This document shows positions 23,934 through 32,780 of a stretch of 64,000 nt of DNA, one piece after another. The notes beneath the pieces are model-generated. The model searched no databases. It saw nothing but the letters and a program-made list of their open reading frames with translations, and was not told the origin of the DNA. The position numbers and the translations under genes were made by a program. Each line of letters begins with the position of its first letter. The first letter of the stretch is position 1. Origin of the DNA: Cellulomonas sp. Root930 (GTDB lineage Bacteria > Actinomycetota > Actinomycetes > Actinomycetales > Cellulomonadaceae); assembly GCA_001429255.1 (NCBI GenBank), contig LMJI01000001.1, positions 1,653,256 through 1,717,255 on the forward strand, given 5' to 3'.

Positions 23934-25949
23934 TCAGGCGGGTTCGCCCACGCCGGCGAGCGCCGCCAGCAGTCCCGGTCCGTGCCGCTCCAGCTTCGCC
24001 GCGCCGATCCCGCTGATCCCGCCGAGAGCCTCCAGCGAGGTCGGCTTCTGCGTGACCACCTCGCGCAGCGTCGCGTCGTGGAACACCACGTAGGCGGGCA
24101 CGCCCTGCTCCTTGGCGACGCCCGCCCGCCACGCCCGCAGGACCTCGAAGAGCTCGAGGGCGTCGTCCGACAGGTCCGCCGCTGCCGTCGCCCGGGCACC
24201 GCGCGTGCCCCGCGTGCGGACGACCTTCTCGGTCTCGCGCCGCAGCCGCACCTCGCGCGCGCCGCGCAGCACGTCCGCACTGTCCGGCGCCAGCCGCAGC
24301 GTGCCGTACCCGTCGGTGTCGACCCCCAGCAGCTCCATCGCGAGCAGCTGCCGGACCACCCCGCGCCACTCCCCGTCGGACAGGTCCTGCCCGACGCCGA
24401 ACGTCGACAGGTCCTGGTGGCCGAGCTGAGTCACGCGCGGGGTCACCTTGCCGCGCAGGATGTCGACCAGGTGCCCGACGCCGTACCGCTGCCCCCGCTG
24501 CTCCAGCCGGACGACCGTCGACAGCAGCTTCTGGGCAGCCACCGTCCCGTCCCACGACTCGGGCGGGGTCAGGCACGTGTCGCAGTTGCCGCACGGCTGC
24601 GACGGCTGACCGAAGTAGTTGAGCAGCTGGACGCGCCGGCACGACACGGTCTCGCAGAGCGCGAGCATCGCGTCCAGGTGCGCGGTGAGCCGGCGCTTGT
24701 GGGCGGCGTCGCCCTCAGACGTGTCGATCATGCGCCGCTGCTGCACCACGTCCGCGAGCCCGTACGCCAGCCACGCGGTCGACGGCAGCCCGTCACGCCC
24801 GGCGCGGCCGGTCTCCTGGTAGTAGCCCTCGACGGACTTCGGCAGGTCCAGGTGCGCGACGAACCGCACGTCGGGCTTGTCGATGCCCATCCCGAACGCG
24901 ATGGTCGCGACCATCACGATCCCGTCCTCGCGCAGGAACCTGCTCTGGTTCCGCGCGCGCACCTGCCGGTCGAGCCCTGCGTGGTACGGCAGTGCCGGCA
25001 CGCCGTGGTCCACCAGGAACTGCGCGGTCTGCTCGACCGAGTTCCGCGAGAGGCAGTAGACGATGCCCGCATCGCCCTCGTGCTCGGTGCGCAGCAGGTT
25101 CAGCAGCTGGTCCCGCGGCTTGTCCTTGGGCGCGATCCGGTACTGGATGTTGGGCCGGTCGAAGCTGGCGACGAAGTGCTTGGCGTCCCCGAGCTGCAGC
25201 CGCTGCGCGATCTCCGCGTGGGTCTGCTCGGTGGCCGTGGCGGTCAGGGCGATCCGGGGGACCTCGGGCCAGCGCTCGTGCAGCATCGACAGCTGCAGGT
25301 AGTCGGGCCGGAAGTCGTGCCCCCACTGGGACACGCAGTGCGCCTCGTCGATGGCGAACAGGGCGACCGTGCCGCGGTCCAGCAGCTCGATGGTCTCCCG
25401 CACGCGCAGACGCTCGGGCGCCAGGTACAACAGGTCGAGCTCGCCGGCGAGGTAGGCGTCCTCGACCTTCCGACGCTCGAACGACTGCTGCGTCGAGTTG
25501 AGGAACCCGGCGCGCACGCCGAGGGCGGACAGGGCGTCGACCTGGTCCTGCATCAGGGCGATCAGCGGCGACACGACGACACCGGTGCCCTCGCGGACCA
25601 GCGCCGGCACCTGGTAGCAGAGGGACTTGCCGCCACCGGTCGGCATGAGCACCAGCGCGTCGCCGCCGCGGACGACCGTGTCGATGATCTCGGCCTGCTC
25701 ACCGCGGAAGGCGTCGTACCCCCAGACGCTGCGCAGCACCTCGGCCGCGGCGGCCAGCGCGGCCTCGGGCTCGAGCACCTGGGCGACCTCGCGGGGGATG
25801 TCCGGACGCGGGGGAGGAGCCGCACGGCCACCGCGCGACGGCGGGGCGGCGGGCTCGTGCTCCGGCGGGGCGGCGTCGTAGAACGGGTCGAACGGCGGCT
25901 CCTCGTCGAGAGGCCAGTCCGGCACGTCGCCACCCCACCCGTCAGTCAC
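23934..25949 (-). CDS. recQ: ATP-dependent DNA helicase RecQ
   Basis: 3'-5' DNA helicase for recombination and replication-fork repair, 671 residues. After a proline/acid-rich N-terminal extension of about 65 residues, seen in actinobacteria but not in E. coli, come the helicase core with MPTGGGKS (Walker A, near 103), DEAH (near 202) and [13 protein letters not shown], the four-Cys zinc module ([12 protein letters not shown] then CGNCDTC), the winged RQC domain and a C-terminal HRDC domain ([16 protein letters not shown] to LLAALAG). GTG 25949 is preferred over GTG 25955 because TAGGGT lies exactly 6 nt before it, as in other leaderless genes here. Single gene. Confidence 0.95.
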   Translation of the reverse strand: MTDGWGGDVPDWPLDEEPPFDPFYDAAPPEHEPAAPPSRGGRAAPPPRPDIPREVAQVLEPEAALAAAAEVLRSVWGYDAFRGEQAEIIDTVVRGGDALVLMPTGGGKSLCYQVPALVREGTGVVVSPLIALMQDQVDALSALGVRAGFLNSTQQSFERRKVEDAYLAGELDLLYLAPERLRVRETIELLDRGTVALFAIDEAHCVSQWGHDFRPDYLQLSMLHERWPEVPRIALTATATEQTHAEIAQRLQLGDAKHFVASFDRPNIQYRIAPKDKPRDQLLNLLRTEHEGDAGIVYCLSRNSVEQTAQFLVDHGVPALPYHAGLDRQVRARNQSRFLREDGIVMVATIAFGMGIDKPDVRFVAHLDLPKSVEGYYQETGRAGRDGLPSTAWLAYGLADVVQQRRMIDTSEGDAAHKRRLTAHLDAMLALCETVSCRRVQLLNYFGQPSQPCGNCDTCLTPPESWDGTVAAQKLLSTVVRLEQRGQRYGVGHLVDILRGKVTPRVTQLGHQDLSTFGVGQDLSDGEWRGVVRQLLAMELLGVDTDGYGTLRLAPDSADVLRGAREVRLRRETEKVVRTRGTRGARATAAADLSDDALELFEVLRAWRAGVAKEQGVPAYVVFHDATLREVVTQKPTSLEALGGISGIGAAKLERHGPGLLAALAGVGEPA

Positions 25950-26063
25950 GCGCACACCCTACGTGCCGCCCCTGACGGTCCCGGTCGCGCCGTCCACAGG
26001 GCCGGACGGGGCCGGGACCTTCGGAACGCGCGCGAGGCCTGACCGCCTCCGTAGGGTGGGCCC

Positions 26064-26849
26064 ATGGCAACCGCACTCATCACCGGGGCGTCGGCAGGGC
26101 TGGGCCTGGAGTTCGCCTGGCAGCTGGCCACGGCCAAGCACGACGTCGTCCTGGTCGCCCGCAACGAGGAGCGCCTGACGCGCCTCGCCGCCCAGCTCGA
26201 GGCCGCCGCGGGCATCCGCGCCGAGGTCCTCGTGGCCGACCTGTCCGTCCGCGCCGACGTCGAGCGGGTGGCCGACCGGCTGCGCGCCACCGAGCGACCG
26301 ATCGGGCTGCTGGTGAACAACGCCGGCCTCGGGCTCAACCAGCGGTTCGTCACGGGCGACCTGGCCGACGAGGAGTCGGCGCTCGCGGTCATGGTCACGG
26401 CCGTCATGGTCCTGTCGCACGCTGCGGCGGGCGCCATGGTCGAGCGCGGCCGCGGGGCCATCCTCAACGTCGCCTCCGTCGCCGCCCTGCTCACCTCCGG
26501 CACGTACTCCGCGCACAAGGCCTGGGTGCGGGTGTTCACGGAGAGCCTCGCGGTCGAGCTCCGCGGCACCGGCGTCACGGCCACCTCCCTGAACCCCGGG
26601 TTCGTGCACACCGAGTTCCACGCGCGCGGCGAGATCGACATGACCGCGTACCCGGAGGTCGCCTGGCTGAACGCGGAGGACGTGGTGGCCACCGGCCTGG
26701 CCGACGTCCGTCGAGGTGCCGTCCTGTCGACGCCGAGCCTGCGCTACCGGACGCTCTCGGCGGCCGCGCGCATCGCCCCCCGGTCGGCCGTCCGCGCGTT
26801 CGGTCGCTACCGCCGGTCGTTCCAGGGCCAGGACGCGCCCGCCGAGTAG
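26064..26849 (+). CDS. Short-chain dehydrogenase/reductase
   Basis: Predicted NAD(P)H-dependent oxidoreductase of 261 residues, classical SDR. The cofactor site GASAGLG (residues 8-14), NNAG (near 89) and the catalytic Ser (NVASVAAL), Tyr-x-x-x-Lys (YSAHK) are all present, as is NPGFVHTEF after the active site. ATG 26064 is 6 nt downstream of TAGGGT. A basic C-terminus (RAFGRYRRSF) resembles the subgroup of DltE-like reductases. It precedes pyrE by 10 bp on the same strand, but pyrE seems to have its own -10. Substrate unknown. Confidence 0.92.
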   Translation: MATALITGASAGLGLEFAWQLATAKHDVVLVARNEERLTRLAAQLEAAAGIRAEVLVADLSVRADVERVADRLRATERPIGLLVNNAGLGLNQRFVTGDLADEESALAVMVTAVMVLSHAAAGAMVERGRGAILNVASVAALLTSGTYSAHKAWVRVFTESLAVELRGTGVTATSLNPGFVHTEFHARGEIDMTAYPEVAWLNAEDVVATGLADVRRGAVLSTPSLRYRTLSAAARIAPRSAVRAFGRYRRSFQGQDAPAE

Positions 26850-26859
26850 CCTGACCGCC

Positions 26860-27429
26860 GTGACTCTCTCCCCGACCCCTCGCGAGCAGCTGCTCGAGCT
26901 CATCAAGACCCTCGCGGTCGTGCACGGGAAGGTCACGCTGTCGTCCGGTCGTGAGGCCGACTACTACGTCGACCTGCGCCGCGTCACGCTGCACCACCGG
27001 GCAGCCCCGCTGATCGGTCACCTGATGCTCGACCGGCTCGAGGAGGTCGGGCTGGGCACGGCGGAGATCGACGCCGTCGGCGGCCTGACGCTCGGCGCCG
27101 ACCCCGTCGCGACCTCGCTCCTGCACGCCGCCGCGTCGCGGGGGCAGGACCTGGACGCGTTCGTCGTCCGCAAGGAGACGAAGGCGCACGGGATGCAGCG
27201 CCGCATCGAGGGACCGGACATCGCGGGCCGCAAGGTCGTCGTCCTGGAGGACACGTCGACCACGGGCGGATCGCCCATCGCCGCCGTCGAGGCCGCGCGC
27301 GAGGCCGGCGCCGAGGTGCTGGGCGTCGCCGTGATCGTCGACCGCGCGACCGGGGCGCAGGCCAAGATCGAGGCGCTCGGCGTGCCGTACCACTACCTGT
27401 TCAGCCTGGCCGACCTCGGCCTGGCCTGA
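26860..27429 (+). CDS. pyrE: Orotate phosphoribosyltransferase
   Basis: Converts orotate and PRPP to OMP in de novo pyrimidine synthesis; cytoplasmic, 189 residues, family length. The PRPP motif reads VVVLEDTSTTGGSP; the flexible catalytic loop is RKETKAHGMQRRIEG; KVTLSSGREADYYVDLR holds the N-terminal hood (in parts). The GTG start is supported by TAGCCT 7 nt upstream, which also includes the SDR stop codon. pyrE is separate from the other pyr genes here, as is usual in actinobacteria. Confidence 0.95.
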   Translation: MTLSPTPREQLLELIKTLAVVHGKVTLSSGREADYYVDLRRVTLHHRAAPLIGHLMLDRLEEVGLGTAEIDAVGGLTLGADPVATSLLHAAASRGQDLDAFVVRKETKAHGMQRRIEGPDIAGRKVVVLEDTSTTGGSPIAAVEAAREAGAEVLGVAVIVDRATGAQAKIEALGVPYHYLFSLADLGLA

Positions 27430-27442
27430 CGACGTGGAGGCC

Positions 27443-28120
27443 ATGCTCTTCCTGCTCGTCGGGGCGGGCTTCGTCGCCGCCCTCGTGGTCGGCATGTGGT
27501 TGCAGCGCAAGCGGCACGCGCGGTTCCGCGAGTGGGCGGCGGCCATCGGCTGGACCTACGAGGAGTTCGACCGGTCCCTGATCGACCTGTCGCGCGACCA
27601 GCCGTTCGGCGTCGGCAGCAACCGCGCCGCGACCGAGGTCCTGCGCGGCACGTTCGACTCGCGGGCCGCGATGTCCTTCACCTACGCCTGGACCACCGGC
27701 AGCGGGAAGAGCCGGTCGACGCACCACGCGCACATCGTCGCCCTCGCCCTGCCCGCCTACCTGCCGACCGTCGAGGTCACGCCCGAGGGGCTCGGTGCCA
27801 AGCTGGCCAAGCTGGTGGGCGCCCGCGACCTGCAGTTCGAGTCCGAGGTGTTCAACCAGGCGTACCGCGTCGCGGCCTCCGACGCACGGGTGGGGCACGC
27901 GATCCTGCACCCTCGGCTCATGGAGCGGCTGCTGCGGGGGGACGCGCTCGGCAACGCCTGGCGGATCGAGGGCACCTGGATCCTGTCCTGGAGCTTCGGC
28001 ACCACGGACCTCGACCGGCTGAGCTCCCGGTTGCAGCTCCTCGCGGCGGTCGTGCGTGCGATCCCACGGCACGTCTGGCTCGACCACGGGTACGACCCGG
28101 CGCCCGCGCCGACCCTCTAG
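27443..28120 (+). CDS. Membrane-anchored protein of unknown function upstream of lemA
   Basis: A 225-residue protein with one N-terminal transmembrane helix (LFLLVGAGFVAALVVGMWL) followed by a basic stop-transfer (QRKRHARFREW) and a soluble alpha/beta domain placed in the cytoplasm. The domain reads GWTYEEFD, FTYAWTTGSGKSRSTHH, ALPAYLPTVEVTPEG and NAWRIEGTWILSWS; it resembles DUF3137-type proteins that accompany LemA, but I cannot confirm the family. GSGKS is not in a P-loop context. ATG 27443 is chosen for GGAGG at 5 nt spacing. It lies 13 bp after pyrE and 46 bp before lemA, suggesting a functional link with LemA at the membrane. Confidence 0.75.
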   Translation: MLFLLVGAGFVAALVVGMWLQRKRHARFREWAAAIGWTYEEFDRSLIDLSRDQPFGVGSNRAATEVLRGTFDSRAAMSFTYAWTTGSGKSRSTHHAHIVALALPAYLPTVEVTPEGLGAKLAKLVGARDLQFESEVFNQAYRVAASDARVGHAILHPRLMERLLRGDALGNAWRIEGTWILSWSFGTTDLDRLSSRLQLLAAVVRAIPRHVWLDHGYDPAPAPTL

Positions 28121-28166
28121 CCGACGCTACGATCGCCTGACCCGCCCGACCTCCGAGAGGCCTGCT

Positions 28167-28736
28167 GTGAGCACCGGTGTCATCGTCCTGATCGTCATCG
28201 CCGTGATCGTCGTGATCGCCCTCATCTGGGCTGTCACCACGTACAACGGCTTCGTCCGGCTGCGGAACCTGGTGCAGGAGGCCTGGCGGCAGATCGACGT
28301 CGAGCTGCACCGTCGCCACGACCTCATCCCGAACCTGGTCGAGTCGGTCAAGGGCTACGCGGCCCACGAGCGCGGCGTGTTCGACGAGGTCGCGCGTGCC
28401 CGCGCCGCCGCCGCCAGCCCGGGCGCCGGCCCGGCCGAGCAGGCCGCGCAGGAGAACCAGCTGACGCAGGCCCTCGGACGGCTGTTCGCGGTGGCCGAGG
28501 CCTACCCGGTGCTGCGCGCCAGCGAGAACTTCCAGCAGCTGCAGCTCGAGCTCACCAACACCGAGGACCGCATCGCCGCGGGCCGCCGGTTCTACAACGC
28601 GAACGTGCGGGAGCTGAACACCAAGGTCGAGTCGTTCCCGCCGAACGTCATCGCGAACATGTTCCACTTCGTGCGGGCCGAGTACTTCGAGGTCGACGAG
28701 CCCAGCGTGCGCGCGGCGCCCGAGGTCAGCTTCTAG
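28167..28736 (+). CDS. lemA: LemA family protein
   Basis: A 189-residue membrane-anchored LemA protein: one N-terminal helix (VIVLIVIAVIVVIALIWAV) with the extracytoplasmic or cytoplasmic four-helix body containing YNGFVRLRNLVQEAW, QIDVELHRRHDLIPNLVE, RLFAVAEAYPVLRAS, NTEDRIAAGRRFYNANVREL and the end FPPNVIANMF, all in family order. The molecular role of LemA is still unclear; it is linked to membrane stress and envelope protein processing in several bacteria. The GTG start follows GAGAGG. The stop adjoins the stop of the convergent phosphatase gene with no gap. Confidence 0.92.
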   Translation: MSTGVIVLIVIAVIVVIALIWAVTTYNGFVRLRNLVQEAWRQIDVELHRRHDLIPNLVESVKGYAAHERGVFDEVARARAAAASPGAGPAEQAAQENQLTQALGRLFAVAEAYPVLRASENFQQLQLELTNTEDRIAAGRRFYNANVRELNTKVESFPPNVIANMFHFVRAEYFEVDEPSVRAAPEVSF

Positions 28737-29522
28737 TCAGACCCGCTCGATCAGGTCCTGCACCGAGTCGAGGATCTCGGTCGGCCGGAACGGGAAGCTC
28801 TCCACGTCGGCCAGCCGGGTGGACCCGGACAGGACCAGGAACGTGCGCAGCCCGGCCTCGATCCCCGCGACGACGTCGGTGTCCATCCGGTCGCCCACCA
28901 TCACGGTGGTCTCCGAGTGGGCGTCGATCCGGTTGAGCGCCGAGCGGATCATCATCGGGTTGGGCTTGCCGACGAAGTAGGGCTGCCGACCGGTCGCCGC
29001 GCTGATCATGGCGGCGACCGCGCCCGTGGCCGGCAGGTCGCCGTCCGCGGACGGGCCGGTGACGTCGGGGTTGGTGGCGATGAACCGCGCGCCGCCCTGG
29101 ATGAGCCGGATCGCCTGCGTGATCGCCTCGAAGGAGTACGTGCGGGTCTCGCCCAGGACCACGAAGTCGGGCTTCGCGGCGGTCAGCGTGTAGCCGGCCT
29201 CGTACAGCGCGGTGGTCAGCCCCGCCTCGCCGATGACGTACGCCGAGCCGCCGGGCATCTGGTCGGTGAGGAACTGCGCGGTGGCCAGGGCGGAGGTCCA
29301 GATGGCCTCCTCGGGCACGTCGATCCCGGACGCGGACAGCCGCGCGCGCAGGTCACGCGTGGTGAAGATCGAGTTGTTCGTGAGGATGAGGAACGGGCGC
29401 TCGCCCTCGCGCAGGGCCTTGATGAACTCCGCGGCGCCGGGCAGCGCGGTGCCCTCGTGCACGAGGACGCCGTCCATGTCGGACAGCCAGGAGCGGATCT
29501 CCCGCGGGCCGTGGTGGGTCAC
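28737..29522 (-). CDS. HAD-IIA family phosphatase (NagD-like)
   Basis: Predicted cytoplasmic nucleotide or sugar-phosphate phosphatase of 261 residues, HAD superfamily class IIA. Asp15 and Asp17 in LSDMDGVL form the nucleophile/acid pair, NNSIFTTRDL is motif II, KPNPMM carries the motif III lysine and VGDRMDTD motif IV; the C2-type cap lies between. NagD relatives hydrolyse UMP, GMP or p-nitrophenyl phosphate. The GTG start overlaps the stop of the upstream DedA gene (GTGA), so the pair is co-translated. Specific substrate not predictable. Confidence 0.92.
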   Translation of the reverse strand: MTHHGPREIRSWLSDMDGVLVHEGTALPGAAEFIKALREGERPFLILTNNSIFTTRDLRARLSASGIDVPEEAIWTSALATAQFLTDQMPGGSAYVIGEAGLTTALYEAGYTLTAAKPDFVVLGETRTYSFEAITQAIRLIQGGARFIATNPDVTGPSADGDLPATGAVAAMISAATGRQPYFVGKPNPMMIRSALNRIDAHSETTVMVGDRMDTDVVAGIEAGLRTFLVLSGSTRLADVESFPFRPTEILDSVQDLIERV

Positions 29523-30250
29523 GCGTCGAACGCCTTGCGCTCGACGGCCTCGCGCTCGGCCTGCTCGTCGTACCGCGCGTCGCGCTCCTCGGGCTGGGCC
29601 CCCTTGCGACGGGCGCGCAGGAGCTCGATGCCGATCGGGATCACCGAGATGAGCACCACCACGATGAGCAGCGCCTCGATGTTCTCCTTGATGAACGTGA
29701 AGTTGCCGAGCCAGTACCCGAGCAGGGTCACGCCGACGGCCCACAGCAGCGCACCGACCACGTTGTACGTGACGAAGAAGCGGTAGCGCATCCCGCCGAC
29801 ACCCGCGGCGACCGGTGCGTACGTGCGCACGATGGGCACGAACCGGGCGACGATGATCGTGCGGCCGCCGTACTTGTCGAAGTAGGCGTAGGTCTGGTCG
29901 ATGTACTTCTTCTTGAAGAACCGCGAGTCCGGCTTGTTGAACACCTTCGGGCCCACCGTGCGACCGATGAGGTAGCCGGTCTGGTCTCCCAGGAACGCGG
30001 CCAGGAACAGGACCAGGCAGAGCACCCAGATGTTGATGTCCAGCGTGTCCTGGGCCACGAGGGCGCCGGCGGTGAACAGCAGCGAGTCACCCGGCAGGAT
30101 CGGGAACAGCAGGCCGGTCTCGATGAAGATGACGACGGCGATGCCGATGAGCGCAGCCGCCCCGAACGACTCGATCAGGTGGTCTGCGTTGAGGAAGTCA
30201 GGCCCGAGGGCCATGACCGGTCCGGCGGCCAGTGCGGTCGTCATCAGCAT
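29519..30250 (-). CDS. DedA family membrane protein (VTT domain)
   Basis: An integral membrane protein of 243 residues with about five to six hydrophobic segments; DedA proteins are thought to flip undecaprenyl phosphate or phospholipids and are needed for proton-motive-force homeostasis. Family motifs are FIETGLLFPILPGDSLLF (in parts), GDQTGYLIGRTVG, ARFVPIVRTYAPVAAG and the C-terminal GYWLGN. A charged cytoplasmic tail (RRKGAQPEERDARYDEQAE) follows. ATG 30250 has TAGGCT 6 nt upstream. It is translationally coupled to the HAD phosphatase, an arrangement that suggests lipid-phosphate metabolism but does not prove it. Confidence 0.92.
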   Translation of the reverse strand: MLMTTALAAGPVMALGPDFLNADHLIESFGAAALIGIAVVIFIETGLLFPILPGDSLLFTAGALVAQDTLDINIWVLCLVLFLAAFLGDQTGYLIGRTVGPKVFNKPDSRFFKKKYIDQTYAYFDKYGGRTIIVARFVPIVRTYAPVAAGVGGMRYRFFVTYNVVGALLWAVGVTLLGYWLGNFTFIKENIEALLIVVVLISVIPIGIELLRARRKGAQPEERDARYDEQAEREAVERKAFDA

Positions 30251-30351
30251 GCGCCCAGCCTACGGCGCCGTCCGTGGGCAGCCGGTGGGCGGGATGTGCG
30301 GACCGTGTGAGTCGGCAGTCCCCGGGCGTGGGCGCCTCCTGTTGCTGCCCT

Positions 30352-30367
30352 GTTGCAACGATGTAAC
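30352..30367. promoter_or_regulatory. Candidate operator upstream of the sugar ABC/GH51 operon
   Basis: GTTGCAACGATGTAAC pairs at 6 of 8 positions around a central CG and lies 81 bp upstream of the binding-protein start; a direct repeat AACGATG follows. LacI-type control of an arabinoside operon is plausible, but no regulator gene is adjacent. The remaining part of 30251-30447 shows no gene. Confidence 0.4.
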
Positions 30368-30447
30368 GATGCGAATCGGGCACGGTGACGCTGCCGGGCC
30401 TGCACACCGACGATGACGTCAGGCGTGTCTCACGAAGGAGTGAGGGC

Positions 30448-31815
30448 ATGGCACCGCACCACTTCTCGCGGCTGCGCACGGCCGCCGACGTACCCCCGCC
30501 GCCCGGTCCGGGGCTCACCCGCCGTCAGATGCTGATGGGCTCGTTGGCCGCCGTCGGGGGCGTGGCCGCCGCGTCGGCGCTCGCCGGCTGCGCACCGACG
30601 GCCTCCGCGAGCGGCCTCAGCCAGCTCGCCTACTGGCACCTGCTCAGCGGGGGCGACGGCATCAACATGGCCGGCCTCGTCGACAAGGTGAACGCGCTCG
30701 ACCACGGGTACGAGGCCACGCAGACCGTGCTGGCCTGGGGCGCGCCGTACTACACCAAGCTGGCCATGGCGAGCGTCGGAGGACGGTCGCCCGACGTGGC
30801 GATCATGCACGCGTCGCGCGTGGCCGGGTACGCGCCCGGTGGCCTGCTCGACCCGTGGGACCTGGACCTGCTGGCGGAGTTCGGGGTGCAGGAGTCCGAC
30901 TTCCTGGAGCGCGTCTGGGCCAAGGGCGGGCTCGACGGCCAGCAGTTCTCGATCGCCCTCGACTCGCACCCGTTCGTCATGATGTACAACCTCGACATCG
31001 CCGAGCAGGCGGACGTCCTGGGGCCCGACGGGCAGCTGGCGCCGATCGAGAGCCCGGACCAGTTCCTCGAGGTCGCCCGCGCGATGCAGGCGGTGACCGG
31101 GAAGCACGGCCTGTCGTACGGGTACCTGGGCGACGGCGCCCAGATGTGGCGGCTGTTCTACACGCTGCACAAGCAGCACGACGCCGAGTTCGACCTGTCC
31201 GGCAAGACGGCCGTGGTGGACGAGGACGCCGCGGTGGAGTCCCTCGAGTTCATCCAGCAGCTGCTCGACGGCACCATCTGCACGCCGAGCGGCGACTACG
31301 GCACGGCCGTCTCGGAGTTCATGTCCGGCGAGAGCGGGCTGTTCTTCACCGGCGTGTGGGAGCTGCCGACCGCCAAGAACTCGGGCCTGCCGATCGACGC
31401 CCAGCCCATCCCGACCCTGTTCGGCACCCCGGCGGCGTACGCCGACTCGCACGCGTTCACGCTGCCGCACCAGTCGAGCCCCGACCCGGAGCAGCGGCGG
31501 GCGAGCTACCAGTTCGTCGCCGACCTGCTGCAGAACTCGCTCGGGTGGGCCGAGGCCGGGCACATCCCCGGGTTCCAACCCGTCGTCCAGAGCGCGGAGT
31601 ACCAGGCGCTCCAGCCGCAGGCGCACTACGCGGCCGCCGCGGAGATCCTCAACTACGACCCGGAGGCGTGGTTCACGGGGTCGGGCAGCGACTTCCAGAA
31701 CTACTTCCTCGAGACCGTGCAGGGCGTCTACCTGGACGGTGCTGACCCGGCCGACGGCTTCGCCGCCTTCGTCCGCCGCGTGAACGTCCAGCTGGCCAAG
31801 CCGAACCCGGTGTGA
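30448..31815 (+). CDS. Extracellular sugar-binding lipoprotein of an ABC importer
   Basis: Substrate-binding component (family 1 solute-binding protein) for an oligosaccharide, 455 residues. The N-terminus has a twin-arginine-like LTRRQMLMG (Arg25-Arg26), a hydrophobic stretch and the lipobox ALAGC with Cys48, so it is a lipoprotein, probably Tat-exported. The mature part shows the type I fold, with VDKVNALDHGYEATQ, SPDVAIMHASRVAGYAPGG and FFTGVWELPTAKNSG. The ATG is supported by GAAGGAG about 7 nt upstream. It starts a four-gene operon with two permeases and a GH51 arabinofuranosidase; the ATPase is missing and is likely a shared MsmK/MalK-type protein. Substrate inferred: arabino-oligosaccharides. 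Confidence 0.92.
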   Translation: MAPHHFSRLRTAADVPPPPGPGLTRRQMLMGSLAAVGGVAAASALAGCAPTASASGLSQLAYWHLLSGGDGINMAGLVDKVNALDHGYEATQTVLAWGAPYYTKLAMASVGGRSPDVAIMHASRVAGYAPGGLLDPWDLDLLAEFGVQESDFLERVWAKGGLDGQQFSIALDSHPFVMMYNLDIAEQADVLGPDGQLAPIESPDQFLEVARAMQAVTGKHGLSYGYLGDGAQMWRLFYTLHKQHDAEFDLSGKTAVVDEDAAVESLEFIQQLLDGTICTPSGDYGTAVSEFMSGESGLFFTGVWELPTAKNSGLPIDAQPIPTLFGTPAAYADSHAFTLPHQSSPDPEQRRASYQFVADLLQNSLGWAEAGHIPGFQPVVQSAEYQALQPQAHYAAAAEILNYDPEAWFTGSGSDFQNYFLETVQGVYLDGADPADGFAAFVRRVNVQLAKPNPV

Positions 31816-31832
31816 CCCGAAGGAGTCGGAAC

Positions 31833-32780
31833 GTGTCCTCTGCAGCCGTCGACGTCACCGGCGCCCCGCCTCGCACCACGTCACCCGACGAGGTCCGGCG
31901 CGGCGAGCGCGAACGACGTGCCCGCGACAACCGCATCGGCTGGGCGTTCGTCGCCCCGTTCGTGGTCGTCTTCGTGATGTTCCTGATCTGGCCGCTGGTC
32001 CACGGCTTCTACCTGAGCTTCACCGGCGAGAGCATCACGGGTGCCGGCGGCGAGCTGATCGGGTTCGACAACTACGCCGAGGCCCTCGCGGACCCGATCA
32101 TGTGGCGCTCGCTGCTGAACACGCTGTGGTTCACGGTGCTCTCCACGATCCCGCTCGTGATCGTGGCGCTGATCCTGGCGCTGCTGGTGCACCAGGGGCT
32201 GCCGGGGCAGTGGCTGTGGCGGCTCTCGTTCTTCATGCCGTTCCTGCTGGCGTCCACCGTCGCCGCGCAGTTCTGGATCTGGATGTACAACCCGCAGCTC
32301 GGCCTCGTGAACTACCTGCTCGGGGCGGTGGGCGTCGAGCAGATCGCCTGGCTGCAGGACCCGCAGTGGGCGATGCTCGCGGTCGTCCTCATGACCCTGT
32401 GGTGGACGGTCGGGTTCAACTTCCTGCTGTACCTGACCGCGCTGCAGAACATCCCGGAGCAGCAGTACGAGGCCTCCGCGCTGGACGGCGCGGGCCGGTG
32501 GCGCCAGCTGCGGTCGATCACCGTCCCGCAGCTGGGCCCGACGACGGTGCTCATCGTGATCCTGCAGATCCTGGCCTCGCTGAAGGTCTTCGACCAGATC
32601 TACATCATGACCCAGGGCGGACCCGGCGGCGTGACGCGTCCGGTCGTCCAGTACGTCTTCGAGGTGGGCTTCACCGGCTACCGGTTCGGGTACGCCTCGG
32701 CGATCGCGTACATCTTCTTCGCGATCATCGTCATCATCTCGATCGGCCAGATGCGGCTGACGACCCGGAGGGGTGTCTGA
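31833..32780 (+). CDS. ABC sugar transporter permease 1 (MalF-like)
   Basis: Integral membrane permease of 315 residues with about six transmembrane helices. The cytoplasmic coupling (EAA) loop reads EQQYEASALDGAGRWRQLRSITVPQL in its usual place, and the N-terminal WAFVAPFVVVFVMFLIWPL is typical of the CUT1 family. The GTG at 31833 is chosen for GAAGGAG about 8 nt upstream; an overlapping earlier GTG at 31812 lacks a ribosome binding site. It partners with the next permease and binding protein to import oligosaccharides. Substrate follows the operon's arabinofuranosidase. Confidence 0.93.
   Translation: MSSAAVDVTGAPPRTTSPDEVRRGERERRARDNRIGWAFVAPFVVVFVMFLIWPLVHGFYLSFTGESITGAGGELIGFDNYAEALADPIMWRSLLNTLWFTVLSTIPLVIVALILALLVHQGLPGQWLWRLSFFMPFLLASTVAAQFWIWMYNPQLGLVNYLLGAVGVEQIAWLQDPQWAMLAVVLMTLWWTVGFNFLLYLTALQNIPEQQYEASALDGAGRWRQLRSITVPQLGPTTVLIVILQILASLKVFDQIYIMTQGGPGGVTRPVVQYVFEVGFTGYRFGYASAIAYIFFAIIVIISIGQMRLTTRRGV

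Noticed and set aside
25950..25955. GTG 25955 as recQ start
   Set aside because: It is directly adjacent to the -10-like TAGGGT, leaving no room for a transcript start; GTG 25949 has the usual 6-nt spacing.
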